Assembly: GCF_003464595.1 (NCBI RefSeq)
Contig: NZ_QRZF01000005.1
Coordinates: 186,001 to 250,000 of the forward strand
Origin: Bacteroides intestinalis
Lineage (GTDB): Bacteria; Bacteroidota; Bacteroidia; Bacteroidales; Bacteroidaceae
Reading direction: 5' to 3'
Length of the DNA: 64,000 nucleotides
The translations under genes were made by a program, and so were the position numbers. The notes beneath the pieces are model-generated. The model made no database searches, was not told where the DNA came from, and worked only from the letters and a program-made list of their open reading frames with translations. How positions within the stretch are numbered: position 1 is the first letter of the stretch; each line of letters starts with the position of its first letter. Below, one piece after another: positions 27,479 through 36,105 of the stretch.

Positions 27479-28077
27479 TTACCGAATAACCACTTATTCA
27501 ACCAGCGGTTCACATAGATATTTACTACCGCACATCCCGCTCCGATGACTGCACCTGCCAGTACATCGGACGGATAGTGCACGCCCTCATTCATACGGGA
27601 CATCCCGACAGAACAAGCCCATAAAGCCGAAGGACCTATCACATACCATTTCGGATACTTCACGCAAAGCGAAGTTGCCAATGCAAAGGCTGTTGCCGTA
27701 TGTCCGGATGGGAAAGAAGGACTGGTCTCATGACTATAAGCATGAACCCGGTCGGGATAACGATCGAACGGACGTTCACGGTCTATAAGATATTTCAAGC
27801 CGTAGGTCACCACAAAAGCACCGGCAACACTGGTACCTACATACACAGCATCCTTTAATAATTCACGGTCTTTTTTCACCCATGCAGCCAGTGCCATCGC
27901 CACAGGAACTCCAACGGCAATATAAGGTTCAGTACGAGAAATTATTTTATTATAATTGCGAATAAACTTACCATCCCAACTGTTTATTTTATGCAAGGTA
28001 TTGATGTCCCAATTTTGTGCAGAAATACTGAGTACAACTAATGATGCAAAAAATACAAAAAAAATAGTTCTCTTCAT
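27475..28077 (-). CDS. PAP2-family phosphatase
   Basis: A 200-residue protein with signal peptide MKRTIFFVFFASLVVLSISAQ. The three phosphatase motifs are intact: KYLIDRERPF, PSFPSGHTATAF (containing the phosphate-loop SGH) and SRMNEGVHYPSDVLAGAVIG. Members dephosphorylate lipid phosphates such as undecaprenyl pyrophosphate, phosphatidylglycerol phosphate or lipid A. Which one applies here is unknown. The start is placed at 28077 rather than 28131, since only the former begins with a signal peptide and the longer version would extend through the promoter. Confidence 0.9.
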   Translation of the reverse strand: MKRTIFFVFFASLVVLSISAQNWDINTLHKINSWDGKFIRNYNKIISRTEPYIAVGVPVAMALAAWVKKDRELLKDAVYVGTSVAGAFVVTYGLKYLIDRERPFDRYPDRVHAYSHETSPSFPSGHTATAFALATSLCVKYPKWYVIGPSALWACSVGMSRMNEGVHYPSDVLAGAVIGAGCAVVNIYVNRWLNKWLFGN

Positions 28078-28100
28078 GCAGTCTTTCTTATAGTTTGCAG

Positions 28101-28134
28101 CAAAGATAGGTGATTTTGTTAGAGTATTCACAAA
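28101..28134 (-). promoter_or_regulatory. Promoter of the PAP2 gene
   Basis: Minus strand: TTTG (28134-28131), 22-nt spacer, TATCTTTG (28108-28101). The -7 box is perfect and lies 24 bp before the start codon. It overlaps the oppositely directed promoter at 28115-28149. Confidence 0.6.
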
Positions 28135-28149
28135 AAAATTCTATCTTTG
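28115..28149 (+). promoter_or_regulatory. Promoter of the AraC gene upstream of frdCAB
   Basis: TTTG (28115-28118), 23-nt spacer, TATCTTTG (28142-28149), 34 bp before the ATG at 28183. It faces away from the PAP2 promoter with interleaved -33 elements. Confidence 0.6.
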
Positions 28150-28182
28150 TTGCCATAATTTTAGTAATTCGTCCTATATTTC

Positions 28183-29100
28183 ATGACAAAAGACACTCTT
28201 TGCACACGGCAGGTAGATTGCACTCTATGCCCGAAAATTTCTGATGGGACATTGGTACTTCGCCAACATCCCCAGGGGCAGCATTTCTCAGCGGAGAAGT
28301 GCACCCAGAACTGCATGATCTTTATGTTAAAGGGTGAATTGCTGATTAATAGTAACGAATATCCGGGCACTACGCTCCTAAGCAGACAGTGTGTATTACA
28401 AGCCATCGGCTCAAAAATGGAGTTATTGGCACTGACTGAAGTGGAATACATCGCCTATTGGTTCACGGAACTTCCACTTTTATGCGAAGACCGCTATAAA
28501 GAGATCCTGGAACGTTCCGAAGCTCCACTGATTTACACGCCGTTGCTGGCTAACGCAAAACTGGAACGACTGCTACATGATATCGCCGACTATTTTAAAG
28601 AACAACCTTCCGCTTGTGGGAAATATCTCGATATCAAGCGCCAGGAACTGGTTTACATTCTAACCTGTTATTATCCACTACGCCAGATAAGTACTTTTTT
28701 CTATCCTATCAGTACTTATACGGAAAGTTTCCATTATTTCATTATGCAAAACTACGACAAAGTGAAGAATGTGGAAGAATTTGCCCATTTAGGAGGATAT
28801 ACCACCACTACCTTTCGTCGTTTGTTTAAAAATATGTATAATGTTCCGGTGTACGAATGGATACTGGACAAGAAGCGTGAAGGTATTCTGAACGATCTGC
28901 AATTCACCAAGCAACGTATCTCTGTAATTAGCGCACGCTATGGTTTTGATTCCCTATCACACTTCGCTCATTTCTGTAAGGACTCCTTTGGGGATACCCC
29001 CCGTTCACTACGGAAACGCGCTGCCAGTGGAGAGAAAATCACTATTATAAAAGAAAAAAGTGACGACTCAGCAAGGGAACAAGGTGACGAGGAAGGGTAA
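28183..29100 (+). CDS. AraC family regulator with N-terminal Cys motif, paralog of the one at 38871
   Basis: A 305-residue cytoplasmic regulator. The C-terminal AraC domain (~200-292) has VEEFAHLGGYTTTTFRRLFK and the second helix-turn-helix ISVISARYGFDSLSHFAHFC. The N-terminal part holds Cys7, Cys13, Cys16 and Cys40, and the segment LQAIGSKMELLALTEVEYIA. All four Cys positions recur at the same numbers in the AraC protein encoded at 38871-39755, suggesting a metal- or redox-responsive site (inference). Its last residues (REQGDEEG) and stop codon are encoded by a dispersed palindromic repeat. It precedes frdCAB by 185 bp. Confidence 0.9.
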   Translation: MTKDTLCTRQVDCTLCPKISDGTLVLRQHPQGQHFSAEKCTQNCMIFMLKGELLINSNEYPGTTLLSRQCVLQAIGSKMELLALTEVEYIAYWFTELPLLCEDRYKEILERSEAPLIYTPLLANAKLERLLHDIADYFKEQPSACGKYLDIKRQELVYILTCYYPLRQISTFFYPISTYTESFHYFIMQNYDKVKNVEEFAHLGGYTTTTFRRLFKNMYNVPVYEWILDKKREGILNDLQFTKQRISVISARYGFDSLSHFAHFCKDSFGDTPRSLRKRAASGEKITIIKEKSDDSAREQGDEEG

Positions 29101-29138
29101 CCCTTTTCTCGTCACCTTGTTCCCTGACTGACTTGTCA
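29061..29138. repeat. Dispersed palindromic repeat at the 3' end of the AraC gene
   Basis: GGGAACAAGGTGACGAG (29075-29091) is perfectly complementary to 29108-29124; AAGGG/CCCTT inside extend the stem, leaving TAA, the stop codon of the AraC gene, as the loop. Outer arms (29061-29074 and 29125-29138) match at 10 of 14 positions and end in TGAC/GTCA. It belongs to the family seen at 23370 and 32015. As RNA it would form a hairpin of over 20 bp that could act as a terminator-like barrier. Confidence 0.8.
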
Positions 29139-29182
29139 ACTTCTGTCTATTCTCCTAATTACGGAATTATTTCTTTAATTCC

Positions 29183-29213
29183 TTGTTTAATCAATGTTTT
29201 TCTTCTATTTTTG
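29183..29213 (+). promoter_or_regulatory. Promoter of frdCAB
   Basis: TTG (29183-29185), 20-nt spacer, TATTTTTG (29206-29213), giving a 5'UTR of about 65 nt before frdC. Both elements fit the Bacteroides consensus. Confidence 0.7.
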
Positions 29214-29285
29214 CGGGAAATTAGAGTAAGACCCTAAGTAAAAAGCAAATTTTCTAACTATTAAATAATTTAAATTCAATCATTT

Positions 29286-29987
29286 ATGTGGTTAAGTAAT
29301 TCATCTGTAGGAAGGAAAGTGGTGATGAGCGTTACCGGTATCGCCCTTGTCCTGTTTCTGACGTTTCACATGGCGATGAACCTGGTTGCATTAATCTCGG
29401 CAGAGGGATACAACATGGTTTGTGAGTTCCTGGGAGCAAACTGGTATGCCTTGGTGGCTACGGTAGGTCTGGCTGCCCTTTTCATCATTCACATCATCTA
29501 CGCTTTCTGGCTGACAATGCAGAACCGCAAAGCGCGCGGTACAGAACGTTATGCCGTAGTTGATAAACCCAAAACAGTAGAATGGGCTTCTCAGAACATG
29601 CTCGTACTGGGTCTTATTGTAATCGTAGGTCTGGGCCTGCACCTGGTAAACTTCTGGGCAAAAATGCAACTTCCCGAGTTGATGCACAACATGGGTATGC
29701 AAACCGATGCTGCCACACTGGCATATGCAGCCAATGGTGTTCATCACATTGAAAACACATTTGGCAATCCGGTATACGTAGTGCTTTACCTCATTTGGCT
29801 GGGCGCACTGTGGTTCCACCTGACTCACGGTTTCTGGAGCTCTATGCAGTCTCTGGGCTGGAACAACAAGGTATGGATTAACCGTTGGAAATGTATCTCC
29901 AACATCTACTCTACTATCGTCGTTGTATGTTTCGCCTTGGTAGTTGTCGTATTCTTCGCAAAATCATTGTGCGGCGGTGCTTGCTAA
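29286..29987 (+). CDS. frdC: Fumarate reductase cytochrome b subunit
   Basis: A 233-residue integral membrane subunit of the quinol:fumarate reductase (succinate dehydrogenase-like, five-helix b type). Membrane segments contain the expected histidines for heme and quinone: LFLTFHMAMNLVAL (~18-31), FIIHIIYAFWLTMQ, GLGLHLVNFWAKM and LWFHLTHGFWSSMQ, then a last helix IVVVCFALVVVVFFAKSL. It passes electrons from menaquinol to the FrdAB head. In anaerobic Bacteroides this complex mainly reduces fumarate to succinate, a key fermentation step. It begins the frdC-frdA-(insert)-frdB operon. Confidence 0.95.
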   Translation: MWLSNSSVGRKVVMSVTGIALVLFLTFHMAMNLVALISAEGYNMVCEFLGANWYALVATVGLAALFIIHIIYAFWLTMQNRKARGTERYAVVDKPKTVEWASQNMLVLGLIVIVGLGLHLVNFWAKMQLPELMHNMGMQTDAATLAYAANGVHHIENTFGNPVYVVLYLIWLGALWFHLTHGFWSSMQSLGWNNKVWINRWKCISNIYSTIVVVCFALVVVVFFAKSLCGGAC

Positions 29988-30023
29988 TTTGTAAATTGTA
30001 AACGATTAAAATGTAATAGCATT

Positions 30024-32003
30024 ATGACTAAGATAGATTCAAAAATTCCGGAAGGACCAGTAGCAGAGAAATGGACCAACTATAAAGCTCACCAGAAATT
30101 AGTGAACCCAGCTAACAAGCGTCGCTTGGATATCATCGTAGTAGGTACAGGTTTAGCAGGTGCTTCTGCTGCCGCTTCACTCGGTGAAATGGGTTTCAGA
30201 GTATTCAACTTCTGTATTCAAGACTCTCCCCGACGTGCACACTCCATCGCTGCACAGGGTGGTATCAACGCTGCAAAGAATTACCAAAACGACGGTGACT
30301 CAGTTTACCGTTTGTTCTACGATACAGTAAAGGGCGGTGACTACCGTGCCCGCGAAGCTAACGTTTACCGTTTGGCTGAGGTTTCCAATAGCATTATCGA
30401 CCAGTGTGTGGCACAAGGTGTTCCTTTCGCCCGCGAATACGGCGGTCTGCTGGATAACCGTTCTTTCGGTGGTGCTCAGGTATCACGTACGTTCTATGCC
30501 CGCGGTCAAACCGGACAGCAGTTATTGCTGGGTGCTTATTCAGCATTGAGCCGCCAGGTAAACGTAGGTACTGTAAAACTGTATACCCGCTATGAAATGC
30601 AGGACGTTGTTCTTATCGACGGACGTGCCCGCGGTATCATTGCTAAGAACCTCGTTACCGGTAAACTGGAACGTTTCGCTGCACACGCAGTAGTAATCGC
30701 TACCGGTGGTTACGGAAACGCATACTTCCTGTCTACCAATGCAATGACTTGTAACTGTACAGCTGCTGTTTCTTGCTACCGTAAGGGTGCTTGGATGGCT
30801 AATCCGGCTATGGTACAGATTCACCCCACTTGTATTCCTGTTCACGGCGACAAGCAGTCTAAGTTGACTTTGATGTCAGAGTCTCTGCGTAATGACGGCC
30901 GCATCTGGGTTCCGAAGAAGAAAGAAGATGCAGTGAAACTTCAGAAGGGTGAAATCAAGGGAAGCGATATCCCTGAAGAAGACCGTGACTATTACTTGGA
31001 ACGCCGCTATCCGGCATTCGGAAACTTGGTTCCGCGTGACGTTGCCAGCCGTGCTGCAAAAGAGCGTTGCGATGCAGGTTTCGGTGTGAACAATACAGGC
31101 TTGGCAGTATTCCTCGACTTCTCTGAGGCTATCAGCCGTTTGGGTCTTGATATCGTTCTTCAACGTTATGGTAACCTCTTCGATATGTACGAAGAAATCA
31201 CTGACGTGAATCCGGGCGAACTGGCAAAAGAAATTGCCGGTGTGAAATATTATAATCCGATGATGATTTATCCGGCTATCCACTATACAATGGGTGGTAT
31301 CTGGGTTGACTACGAACTGATGACTTCTATCAAGGGTCTGTTCGCTATCGGCGAATGTAACTTCTCTGACCACGGTGCAAACCGCCTCGGTGCTTCCGCA
31401 TTGATGCAGGGTCTGGCTGACGGTTACTATGTATTGCCTTACACTATTCAGAACTATCTGGCTGACCAGATCACAGTTCCCCGCTTCTCTACCGACCTGC
31501 CTGAATTTGCAGTAGCAGAGAAAGCAATCCAGGATAAAATCAACTGGATGATGAACATCAAGGGTAAGAAGTCTGTAGACTCTATCCACAAGGAACTGGG
31601 CCACGTAATGTGGGAATATGTAGGTATGGGCCGTACAGCAGAAGGTCTGAAGACCGGTATTGCCAAACTGAAAGAAATCCGCAAGGAATTCGAAAAAGAC
31701 CTCTTCATTCCGGGAGATAAGGAAGGCATGAATGTAGAGTTGGATAAGGCTATCCGCTTGTACGACTTCATTATCATGGGTGAATTGGTTGCATACGATG
31801 CTCTAAACCGTAACGAAAGCTGCGGTGGTCACTTCCGTGAAGAATACCAGACTGAGGAAGGCGAAGCAAAACGTGATGATGAAAACTTCTTCTACGTTGC
31901 TTGCTGGGAATATCAAGGCTCCGACGAAAAAGCTCCTGAGTTGCTGAAAGAACCGTTGGTTTACGAAGCAATCAAGGTACAAACTCGTAACTATAAATCA
32001 TAA
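30024..32003 (+). CDS. frdA: Fumarate reductase flavoprotein subunit
   Basis: A 659-residue cytoplasmic catalytic subunit with covalently bound FAD. The dinucleotide motif [20 protein letters not shown] (~37-56) and the FAD-histidine region [16 protein letters not shown] (~73-88) are clear. Active-site blocks include [41 protein letters not shown] and [20 protein letters not shown]. Reduces fumarate to succinate. It is 37 bp after frdC. The downstream partner frdB is displaced by a ~416-bp insertion carrying a four-helix-bundle gene. Confidence 0.97.
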   Translation: MTKIDSKIPEGPVAEKWTNYKAHQKLVNPANKRRLDIIVVGTGLAGASAAASLGEMGFRVFNFCIQDSPRRAHSIAAQGGINAAKNYQNDGDSVYRLFYDTVKGGDYRAREANVYRLAEVSNSIIDQCVAQGVPFAREYGGLLDNRSFGGAQVSRTFYARGQTGQQLLLGAYSALSRQVNVGTVKLYTRYEMQDVVLIDGRARGIIAKNLVTGKLERFAAHAVVIATGGYGNAYFLSTNAMTCNCTAAVSCYRKGAWMANPAMVQIHPTCIPVHGDKQSKLTLMSESLRNDGRIWVPKKKEDAVKLQKGEIKGSDIPEEDRDYYLERRYPAFGNLVPRDVASRAAKERCDAGFGVNNTGLAVFLDFSEAISRLGLDIVLQRYGNLFDMYEEITDVNPGELAKEIAGVKYYNPMMIYPAIHYTMGGIWVDYELMTSIKGLFAIGECNFSDHGANRLGASALMQGLADGYYVLPYTIQNYLADQITVPRFSTDLPEFAVAEKAIQDKINWMMNIKGKKSVDSIHKELGHVMWEYVGMGRTAEGLKTGIAKLKEIRKEFEKDLFIPGDKEGMNVELDKAIRLYDFIIMGELVAYDALNRNESCGGHFREEYQTEEGEAKRDDENFFYVACWEYQGSDEKAPELLKEPLVYEAIKVQTRNYKS

Positions 32004-32014
32004 TTAGTTAACCA

Positions 32015-32430
32015 GGGGACGAGTTAACAAGGGAACAAGGCATGAGAAATCATAAAGATTTAATTGTTTGGCAAAAGAGTATGAAACTTGTAAAGGACTT
32101 ATATCAAATAACTCAAGTATTTCCTAAAGAGGAAATCTACGGCATTACTTCGCAAATGCGCAGAGCTGCTGTTTCTATACCTTCAAATATAGCAGAAGGA
32201 TATGGAAGAGGGCATGATAAAGAGCTTATTCAGTTTTTATATATATCTTTAGGTTCAGCTTCTGAGTTAGAGACCCAACTCATTATTTGTAATGACATAC
32301 ATTACTTATCTACTCAAAGCTTTGAAGAACTTAACAGCTTAAACAATGAAATCATACGTATGTTGTCATCACTTATTAATAAGCGGAACATTCTCCCTTG
32401 TTAACTGAAGCCTTGTCAACTCGTCAACTT
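32015..32430. mobile_element. Repeat-bounded insertion between frdA and frdB carrying an IVP-family gene
   Basis: GACGAGTTAACAAGG (32018-32032, followed by GAACAAGG) and the inverted copy CCTTGTCAACTCGTC (32411-32425, preceded by CCCTTGTTAAC) bound a single gene that starts 2 bp after the left repeat block and whose stop lies in the right one. The same repeat family occurs twice elsewhere in this window without the gene. No transposase is present, so movement would need an outside activity. No clear target-site duplication was recognised. Calling it mobile is inference from structure. Confidence 0.5.
32042..32404 (+). CDS. Four helix bundle protein, 23S rRNA IVP/S23 family
   Basis: A 120-residue protein with the family signature: DLIVWQKSMKLVKDLYQIT (~6-24), FPKEEIYGITSQMRRAAVSI (~27-46), PSNIAEGYGRGHDKELIQFL and ISLGSASELETQLI. 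The family was named from proteins encoded in intervening sequences of 23S rRNA genes; a related fold acts as the Avd accessory of diversity-generating retroelements. Its molecular role is not established. Here it sits between frdA and frdB, bounded by inverted repeats; its last codons and stop lie within the right repeat. Its AT-rich codon use differs from the frd genes, which supports later insertion. Confidence 0.88.
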   Translation: MRNHKDLIVWQKSMKLVKDLYQITQVFPKEEIYGITSQMRRAAVSIPSNIAEGYGRGHDKELIQFLYISLGSASELETQLIICNDIHYLSTQSFEELNSLNNEIIRMLSSLINKRNILPC

Positions 32431-32444
32431 AAAAATCAAAGAAA

Positions 32445-33200
32445 ATGGATAAAAATATAAGTTTCACACTGAAAGTATGGCGTCAGAAAGGCCCAAAGGC
32501 AAAAGGCGCTTTTGAAACATACCAAATGAAAGATATCCCCGGTGACACTTCATTCCTTGAAATGCTGGATATCTTGAATGAGCAACTGATTTCTGAAGGT
32601 AATGAACCGGTTGTATTCGATCATGACTGCCGCGAAGGTATCTGCGGTATGTGTTCGCTCTACATCAACGGACATCCCCACGGTCCTGCAACGGGTGCTA
32701 CTACCTGCCAGATTTACATGCGCCGTTTCAATGATGGCGACACTATCACTGTTGAACCTTGGCGTTCTGCCGGTTTCCCGGTTATCAAGGACTTGATGGT
32801 AGACCGCACAGCTTATGACAAGATCATGCAAGCAGGTGGTTATGTAAGTGTGCGTACAGGTTCTCCTCAGGATGCCAACGCTATCCTGATTCCGAAGCAG
32901 ATTGCTGACGAAGCTATGGATGCTGCTGCTTGTATCGGTTGCGGTGCTTGTGTAGCTGCATGTAAGAATGGTTCTGCTATGTTGTTCGTTTCCGCAAAAG
33001 TTAGCCAGTTGAACTTGCTGCCGCAAGGTAAACCGGAGGCATTGCGCCGTGCAAAAGCTATGTTGAGCAAGATGGACGAACTCGGATTCGGTAACTGTAC
33101 CAACACTCGCGCTTGCGAAGCTGAATGTCCGAAGAACATTTCTATCAGCAACATCGCTCGTTTGAACCGCGACTTTATCATCGCAAAACTGAAAGACTAA
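32445..33200 (+). CDS. frdB: Fumarate reductase iron-sulfur subunit
   Basis: A 251-residue cytoplasmic subunit that relays electrons between FrdC and FrdA. The 2Fe-2S ligands are Cys62, Cys67, Cys70 and Cys88 ([10 protein letters not shown] ... GATTC). The C-terminal half holds [15 protein letters not shown] (~162-176) and [15 protein letters not shown] for the 4Fe-4S and 3Fe-4S clusters. All ligands are intact, so the insertion upstream has not damaged the protein. A strong terminator follows. Confidence 0.96.
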   Translation: MDKNISFTLKVWRQKGPKAKGAFETYQMKDIPGDTSFLEMLDILNEQLISEGNEPVVFDHDCREGICGMCSLYINGHPHGPATGATTCQIYMRRFNDGDTITVEPWRSAGFPVIKDLMVDRTAYDKIMQAGGYVSVRTGSPQDANAILIPKQIADEAMDAAACIGCGACVAACKNGSAMLFVSAKVSQLNLLPQGKPEALRRAKAMLSKMDELGFGNCTNTRACEAECPKNISISNIARLNRDFIIAKLKD

Positions 33201-33233
33201 TCAGCCCTTTCTACATTTGATTAATATCACCAG

Positions 33234-33268
33234 AACTCCTCTGCCGGGAAACCGACAGAGGAGTTTTT
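33234..33268 (+). terminator. Terminator of the frd operon
   Basis: AACTCCTCTG (33234-33243) pairs with CAGAGGAGTT (33256-33265); an inner CGG/CCG and GAAA tetraloop extend the stem with one mismatch; five Ts follow (33264-33268). Confidence 0.85.
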
Positions 33269-33300
33269 ATATCATCTAACAATAAATACTTTCAGAGATT

Positions 33301-35652
33301 TCAAATGATATCCATTAACGATAGGATAACTGTAAAGCGGCTCCCCTTTCCTACTTCAGATTGCACCTCTATATGCCCGCACAGCCGTTCAATAATGACT
33401 TTACAAATAGAAAGTCCAAGTCCGCTTCCCTGTTCAAACTCATCGGTTTTATAAAAACGGTCAAAGATCATCATAAGTTCCTTCTCATCAATTCCTTTTC
33501 CCGTATCCTGCACATAGACACTAACTTTCCGATGCTCCTTATCCACACTACATCCCAATGTCACCGAACCACTACGGGTAAACTTATCCGCATTATTCAG
33601 GAAATTGGAAATAACCTGAATAAAACGCATACGATCTATCCTGACGGGCAAGGAAAGACTTTCATCCAGAACAAGATGAAACTGCAACGAGGGTTTGATT
33701 AGTGCCTGATAAGCCATATAAATCTCTTTCACAACCGTCGTCATATTCCATTCTTTTATTTCGAGATCCAGATTACCGGAATCCAGACGCGATATTTCCA
33801 CTACGTCATTGACTAGTTTCAAAAGCAGTTCATTATTACGGTTGATAATCTCAAGCATAGCTTTCTTCTCTTCCGGTTCAATCTCATCGCCACCTTCGCC
33901 TACCAATAAATTAGTAAATCCGACAATAGCATTCAGCGGAGTACGGATTTCATGGCTCATATTATTCAGAAAAGATTGCTTCAATTCAGCATTTTCGGCC
34001 ATCTGCTTAGCCTGAATGAGTTGTTCTTCACGCTCCACCTGTAGCTGAATATCCTGCATAACACCTGCCAGCATTATCCTCCCCTTGGCATCTTTCAGGC
34101 TGCGACACCGTAGTTCATACCAGCGATAATTTTCTTCACTGAAAGAGAAGCGTACACGCCGAACATGCATGTCCGTAGATTGATGCAATGTTTCGTACAA
34201 TGAATTCAGTAGAGATACATCATCAGGATATGCATATTTCAAGAAATCGGTTCGCACAAACGTCCTCTGTTCCATTCCCACCAAACGAGTATAATTCTCA
34301 TCAAATTCAATATTATCCCCCTGAATATCCCAAAGGGCAACTCGTCCTCCATCCATGGAAAGCGTCAACCGCTTATGAATTTCCTCAAGCATCTCCAGGT
34401 TCTTTCGTTCCTCACGCGAACGTCGACGGATGCGCAACCAACTGACCAATACCAGAATAAAAGCAAGGATAAACAATCCAGTCAGAAAATAAAGCTCATT
34501 CCGATACCGATCATAAAATGAGTAATTGATAATACGCACATCTTCAGGTACATTTTCCACATCAAAGTCTGCATAGGCTGAAAAGTAAGTCCAATCCAGT
34601 ACATATTCCTTTTCCATATCCCTGATTTTCGGCATACCGATCTTCTCTTTATTCATCAGGCGAACAGAAAAATCGGCCGCAGTACGTGCAGAAATCTCAT
34701 CAGTAGCCATATAACCACCCACAATTTTGGCATCCTCCCCAAATCCCTGACGGATACAACTGAAAGAGGGAATATTCAAAGCTTTAGTTATCGGGAGCGA
34801 CATCTGATCAAATTTATCCAGCAGGAAAACCTCTTTCTCCTGCCCACTCTTTGATTTCTCCATGTCGACAAGCAAAGAGGTTCCTTTGGTATAACGGAAA
34901 GGACAAAGGCTTATGGTTATCTCATCTTTACCAACATGGCTACCCGCTCTTGCAGGCATCAAATTATAATGTTCAACCATTTCCTGTAATTCCTTATATT
35001 CAGGCTCTGCAGAGAAAGCAGACCCACAACCCAATAGCCGCATTTCCTTTCTATCGGCAAACCGGGTTAACAGATCAAACGATTTGCGCCCAAGAGGAGT
35101 CAGATCAATATTATAAATAACATCTATCCCGACCTGTGGCCGTAAAGATTTTATAAAATCGATATTACGTTGAAAGTCCGGTGCATCACGCAACACATAA
35201 ACTTTCCTGCGCTCATATTCCTTTATAAGTTTTTCATCGGGAAAATGTACATTGCAAGCTACTACAGGGACAGAGGAAAGCAGGCGGTGACGGGTGGTAA
35301 ATAAGGCAGATGCAGCCTGGTCGCCCACAGTAAGAATCAGTGCCACCGGCTTATCTTTAATAATCTCAAGATACGCCTCCATGTTTTTTATCCCTTCTTC
35401 CGGGGCTACTGTGTTGAAATCCAGATAAAATTTATCAAATATCGGCTCTATTCCCTGCTTTCTGAACTCCTGCCTCAGAAGCTCTTCAAAATTTCCATAG
35501 CAATCATAATAAGGAGAGGAAGAATACATAAGAGAAATTATTCTTTCTATCCGATGGTTGGCAGTATACCATCGTTTAAAATTGATCCCACATAAAAAAG
35601 CACATAGCAAGAGAATGAAGGCGAAAGCATATTTTAGTTTGTCGGTTTTCAT
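33301..35652 (-). CDS. Sensor histidine kinase with periplasmic ABC-substrate-binding-like domain and PAS
   Basis: A 783-residue membrane kinase. A TM helix at ~10-25 is followed by a long periplasmic region (~30-385) resembling the ABC_sub_bind type of solute-binding fold (AYLEIIKDKPVALILTVGDQ, SSVPVVACNVHFPDEKL, GIDVIYNIDLTPLGRKSFDL). A second TM (LYFLTGLFILAFILVLVSWL, ~393-412) and a PAS domain (RVALWDIQGDNIEFDENYTR) follow. The kinase core has the phospho-acceptor His in FLNNMSHEIRTPLNAIVGF, the N box FLNNADKF, DTGKGID and GSGLGLSI. There is no receiver or DNA-binding domain, and no response regulator gene is adjacent, so its partner is elsewhere. It is divergent from the outer-membrane protein gene at 36128. 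Confidence 0.92.
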   Translation of the reverse strand: MKTDKLKYAFAFILLLCAFLCGINFKRWYTANHRIERIISLMYSSSPYYDCYGNFEELLRQEFRKQGIEPIFDKFYLDFNTVAPEEGIKNMEAYLEIIKDKPVALILTVGDQAASALFTTRHRLLSSVPVVACNVHFPDEKLIKEYERRKVYVLRDAPDFQRNIDFIKSLRPQVGIDVIYNIDLTPLGRKSFDLLTRFADRKEMRLLGCGSAFSAEPEYKELQEMVEHYNLMPARAGSHVGKDEITISLCPFRYTKGTSLLVDMEKSKSGQEKEVFLLDKFDQMSLPITKALNIPSFSCIRQGFGEDAKIVGGYMATDEISARTAADFSVRLMNKEKIGMPKIRDMEKEYVLDWTYFSAYADFDVENVPEDVRIINYSFYDRYRNELYFLTGLFILAFILVLVSWLRIRRRSREERKNLEMLEEIHKRLTLSMDGGRVALWDIQGDNIEFDENYTRLVGMEQRTFVRTDFLKYAYPDDVSLLNSLYETLHQSTDMHVRRVRFSFSEENYRWYELRCRSLKDAKGRIMLAGVMQDIQLQVEREEQLIQAKQMAENAELKQSFLNNMSHEIRTPLNAIVGFTNLLVGEGGDEIEPEEKKAMLEIINRNNELLLKLVNDVVEISRLDSGNLDLEIKEWNMTTVVKEIYMAYQALIKPSLQFHLVLDESLSLPVRIDRMRFIQVISNFLNNADKFTRSGSVTLGCSVDKEHRKVSVYVQDTGKGIDEKELMMIFDRFYKTDEFEQGSGLGLSICKVIIERLCGHIEVQSEVGKGSRFTVILSLMDII

Positions 35653-35671
35653 TGCAAGACTAATATGCTAG

Positions 35672-35679
35672 CAAAAGTA
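35672..35679 (-). promoter_or_regulatory. -7 box of the histidine kinase gene
   Basis: CAAAAGTA on the plus strand, i.e. TACTTTTG on the minus strand, 20 bp before the start codon. No -33 element with normal spacing was seen. Confidence 0.45.
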
Positions 35680-35880
35680 ATATAATCTATAAAAAAGGAG
35701 AGGTTTTATTCAAAAAATATTCAATCTTTTTTTTATTTTCTGTAACGTGTGGAAAAGAAGTGGGTTGATAAATAATAATATGGGTACGCGGACGACGCGG
35801 ATGAAGACGGACGAACGCGGACTTTATAAGGCTGAAAGCCTCTCCTATTATGCAACCATTATCAGGGAACTACACTTTCT

Positions 35881-35990
35881 GTTTATTCTCAATAGGGTGA
35901 GAACTTTTTCTCTCTTTGTTGAGCAATAGCTCTCAACATAGTGAGAAAGTTTTCTCAATTAAGCGAGAAACAGTTCTCACTGTAATAAGC
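35881..35990. repeat. Array of five degenerate 22-bp units (TTCTC...GAGA type)
   Basis: TTCTC (or CTCTC) recurs at 35886, 35908, 35930, 35952 and 35974, exactly 22 bp apart. In most units a TGAGA, GCGAGA or TTGAGC half follows so that TTCTCA and TGAGAA form imperfect dyads, for example TGAGAAAGTTTTCTCA at 35942-35957. The central bases vary between units. No open reading frame uses it. Confidence 0.75.
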
Positions 35991-36075
35991 ATTCATTAGA
36001 CATTATGTACATATCATTTCCGCACGTTAGCTAACAAAGACAAAAGCGATATTTTAAATTTTCTTTATCAAAGTA

Positions 36076-36105
36076 TTGTATACAAACGAAAACTCCCTAA
36101 TTTTG
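36076..36105 (+). promoter_or_regulatory. Promoter of the outer-membrane beta-barrel gene
   Basis: TTG (36076-36078), 19-nt spacer, TAATTTTG (36098-36105), 22 bp before the ATG at 36128. Confidence 0.7.

Noticed and set aside
28078..28131. Longer start for the PAP2 protein
   Set aside because: It would include the promoter box and place 18 residues before a normal signal peptide.
30876..31604. 242-codon open frame opposite frdA
   Set aside because: Antisense to a highly conserved enzyme gene; Cys/His/Val-rich composition is typical of such shadows.
35747..35929. 60-codon open frame upstream of the outer-membrane protein
   Set aside because: Extends into the repeat array and shows no signal peptide or known family.
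35881..35990. CRISPR array
   Set aside because: Units are only 22 bp with no separate constant repeats and variable spacers, no cas genes are near, and the dyads lie inside each unit.
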